This document shows, piece after piece, positions 62,753 to 64,000 of a DNA stretch of 64,000 nt (position 1 is its first letter; the number at the start of each line of letters is the position of its first letter). The notes beneath the pieces were generated by a model. That model did not search any database, had not been told where the DNA came from, and saw only the letters and a program-made list of their open reading frames with translations. Origin of the DNA: Flammeovirgaceae bacterium UBA7330 (lineage in GTDB: Bacteria; Bacteroidota; Bacteroidia; Cytophagales; Cyclobacteriaceae). Made by a program: the position numbers and the translations under genes. The stretch spans positions 124,461 to 188,460 of the forward strand of contig DKPQ01000014.1 in the NCBI GenBank assembly GCA_002471275.1, in the 5' to 3' direction.

Positions 62753-63276
62753 GAAAATTAGTCCTGTACATTGCTACAAGTATTGATGGATACATAGCAC
62801 GTCCTAATGGCAAGGTAGACTGGCTGGAATACCCTGACTTCATGATCGAGGGAGAAGATTTTGGATACAAAAAGTTTATAGACACCATCGACACCACAAT
62901 CATGGGTGGGGATACCTATAAAGAAGTATTGGGTTTTGGCATTCCATGGCCTTATGGCGATAAAAAAAATTATGTTTTCACCCGTTCCAACTATCCGGCC
63001 ATGGAAACTGTCACATTTGTCGGTGAAAACATTGGTCAGTTTGTAAAAGATTTGAAAGCGCAACCCGGAAAAGACATTTGGCTGATTGGTGGTGGGAAAA
63101 TCAATTCCATCATGATTGCAGAGGACTTGCTTGATGAGATGATCATCTCTGTGATGCCGATCACCATTGGTGAAGGTATCCCGATGTTCTCGAAGGTCAA
63201 ACACGAGCAAAAATTCAAGCTAAAAAATCACACCATTTATAAGACGGGAGTCACCCAGTTGCATTACCTCAAATAA
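62749..63276 (+). CDS. dihydrofolate-reductase-like (RibD C-terminal domain) protein
   Basis: 175 residues: LVLYIATSIDGYIARPNGKVDWL, TTIMGGDTYKEVLGFG, DIWLIGGGKINSIMIAEDLLDEMIISVMPITIGEGIPMF. This is the RibD/DHFR-like NADPH-binding fold of small cytoplasmic reductases. No folate or riboflavin gene is nearby; substrate unknown. ATG overlaps the DUF1697 stop by 4 bp. Confidence 0.88.
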   Translation: MRKLVLYIATSIDGYIARPNGKVDWLEYPDFMIEGEDFGYKKFIDTIDTTIMGGDTYKEVLGFGIPWPYGDKKNYVFTRSNYPAMETVTFVGENIGQFVKDLKAQPGKDIWLIGGGKINSIMIAEDLLDEMIISVMPITIGEGIPMFSKVKHEQKFKLKNHTIYKTGVTQLHYLK

Positions 63277-63340
63277 AATGTGAGTTTTTTTTATGGAATC
63301 CTGACTGATGTGCATCTCAAAGAGAAAACACAACTAAAAA

Positions 63341-64000
63341 ATGAATAAGTATATATTAATCATAGCATTGGTCATCGGGTTTTCAGCCACGGCTCAGAAG
63401 CCCGGAGAAATAACCCTCAACACCTCGATACAGGAAGCAAAAGTTTTTAGTCAGGGTGCACAGCTCACCAGAACAGGCAAGACAACACTTACTGCCGGTA
63501 GAAGTGTGCTGGTAATCAAATCCTTATCGCCCTTTATCGATCAAAACAGCATCCAGGTTAATGGGAAAGGTGATTTTACAATCTTATCCGTAAACCACAG
63601 ATTGGATTATCTCGCTGAACAAACCAAAAATGAGAAGGTGGACAGTCTTCAAAAAATTGTGAACAGGCTTACCAAAGAGATCGATACAGAAACTTCATTT
63701 GTGGCTGTGATGGATGCCAAGAAGAAGCTCCTGGAAGAAAACCAAAAGCTGGGTGGTACGGATTCGGGGATCTCTTATGATCAACTGACCAAAATCGTTG
63801 ACTATTATGTGGAAGAGTTGATGAGTGTGGAAGAGCGCAAGATCAATTCAAAGATCAAAATAGAGGATTTGAAGAAGGAAAGAACCAAAATCCAAAACCA
63901 GATCAATCAGATCAACCGTGGAAATGAATTACCTTCCGGTGAGATTGTTGTCAATGTAGAATCCAAAAGCGGAACCAGGGCAGAACTTGAAGTAAGCTAT
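63341..64000 (+). CDS. MuiA/DUF4139-like exported protein, 5' part (cut by window end)
   Basis: 220 codons are present without a stop. The ATG at 63341 opens a signal peptide (MNKYILIIALVIGFSATAQ). The mature start EITLNTSIQEAKVFSQGAQLTRTGKTTL and SVLVIKSLSPFIDQNSIQV are the N-terminal beta domain of the mucoidy-inhibitor A/DUF4139 family, followed by a coiled coil (about residues 90-200) as in that family. Function unknown. The C-terminal DUF4139 barrel is beyond the window. Confidence 0.75.
   Translation, partial: MNKYILIIALVIGFSATAQKPGEITLNTSIQEAKVFSQGAQLTRTGKTTLTAGRSVLVIKSLSPFIDQNSIQVNGKGDFTILSVNHRLDYLAEQTKNEKVDSLQKIVNRLTKEIDTETSFVAVMDAKKKLLEENQKLGGTDSGISYDQLTKIVDYYVEELMSVEERKINSKIKIEDLKKERTKIQNQINQINRGNELPSGEIVVNVESKSGTRAELEVSY

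Noticed and set aside
1..64000. rRNA, tRNA, CRISPR-Cas, prophage or integrase genes
   Set aside because: No structural or sequence signature of these was found by reading either strand; absence cannot be proven without covariance or profile searches.

Overview
The window reads as chromosome of a marine-type Bacteroidota, most likely order Cytophagales. Support comes from a gliding/T9SS type-B C-terminal domain protein (58.3-61.5 kb), HU-HIG-like DNA-binding protein, DUF2490/DUF4260/PepSY-like proteins, a carboxypeptidase-regulatory-domain TonB receptor, an arsenosugar cluster and sulfated-polysaccharide enzymes. No rRNA, tRNA, CRISPR array, integrase or prophage was recognised. Genus assignment is inference.

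0-10.6 kb is accessory. It holds a broken ParDE-like toxin-antitoxin pair, an HU-like gene, a four-unit array of 18-bp palindromes with an exact 22-bp period, and a string of mostly minus-strand, low-GC genes. Four of these genes are preceded by diverged copies of one intergenic element; two short stretches look like attC or cassette-boundary inverted repeats. The most interesting cargo is a 673-residue PHP-domain/ABC-ATPase protein overlapping a small acidic partner, a candidate defence module of the Ppl/TrlF type. The region ends with an orphan XRE antitoxin-like gene, an IS200/REP-associated-type transposase inside a 17-bp perfect inverted repeat, and a 210-bp segmental duplication carrying a broken 3' end of the neighbouring esterase gene.

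10.5-28.5 kb is mostly metabolic and glycan-related: a lipoprotein esterase, an SDR-like protein with zinc ribbon, GH29 fucosidase with an S1 sulfatase, glycogen phosphorylase, a BNR-propeller/GH105 fusion, a GH113-like hydrolase, an M28 peptidase, an AGCS amino-acid symporter and RarA. A 170-bp imperfect inverted repeat (MITE-like) follows rarA.

28.7-41.2 kb has core genes (murI, lysS, proline dehydrogenase, aroB, aroA) around a three-gene signalling operon. Its first kinase has an ethylene-receptor-like membrane sensor in which the Asp, Tyr, Cys and His of plant ETR1 are conserved with identical spacing.

41.3-44.4 kb is an arsenosugar biosynthesis cluster (AhpD-like protein, ArsS, ArsM) followed by a 1-Cys peroxiredoxin and a strong terminator. 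44.4-64 kb is mixed: plsC, M1 peptidase, TspO, GAF histidine kinase, TonB receptor, two lipid-linked-sugar type glycosyltransferases, UspA, DinB-like and GNAT proteins, an amidohydrolase lipoprotein, the giant type-B T9SS cargo, a DUF1080 lipoprotein, DUF1697, a RibD/DHFR-like reductase and the start of a MuiA/DUF4139-like gene cut by the window end.
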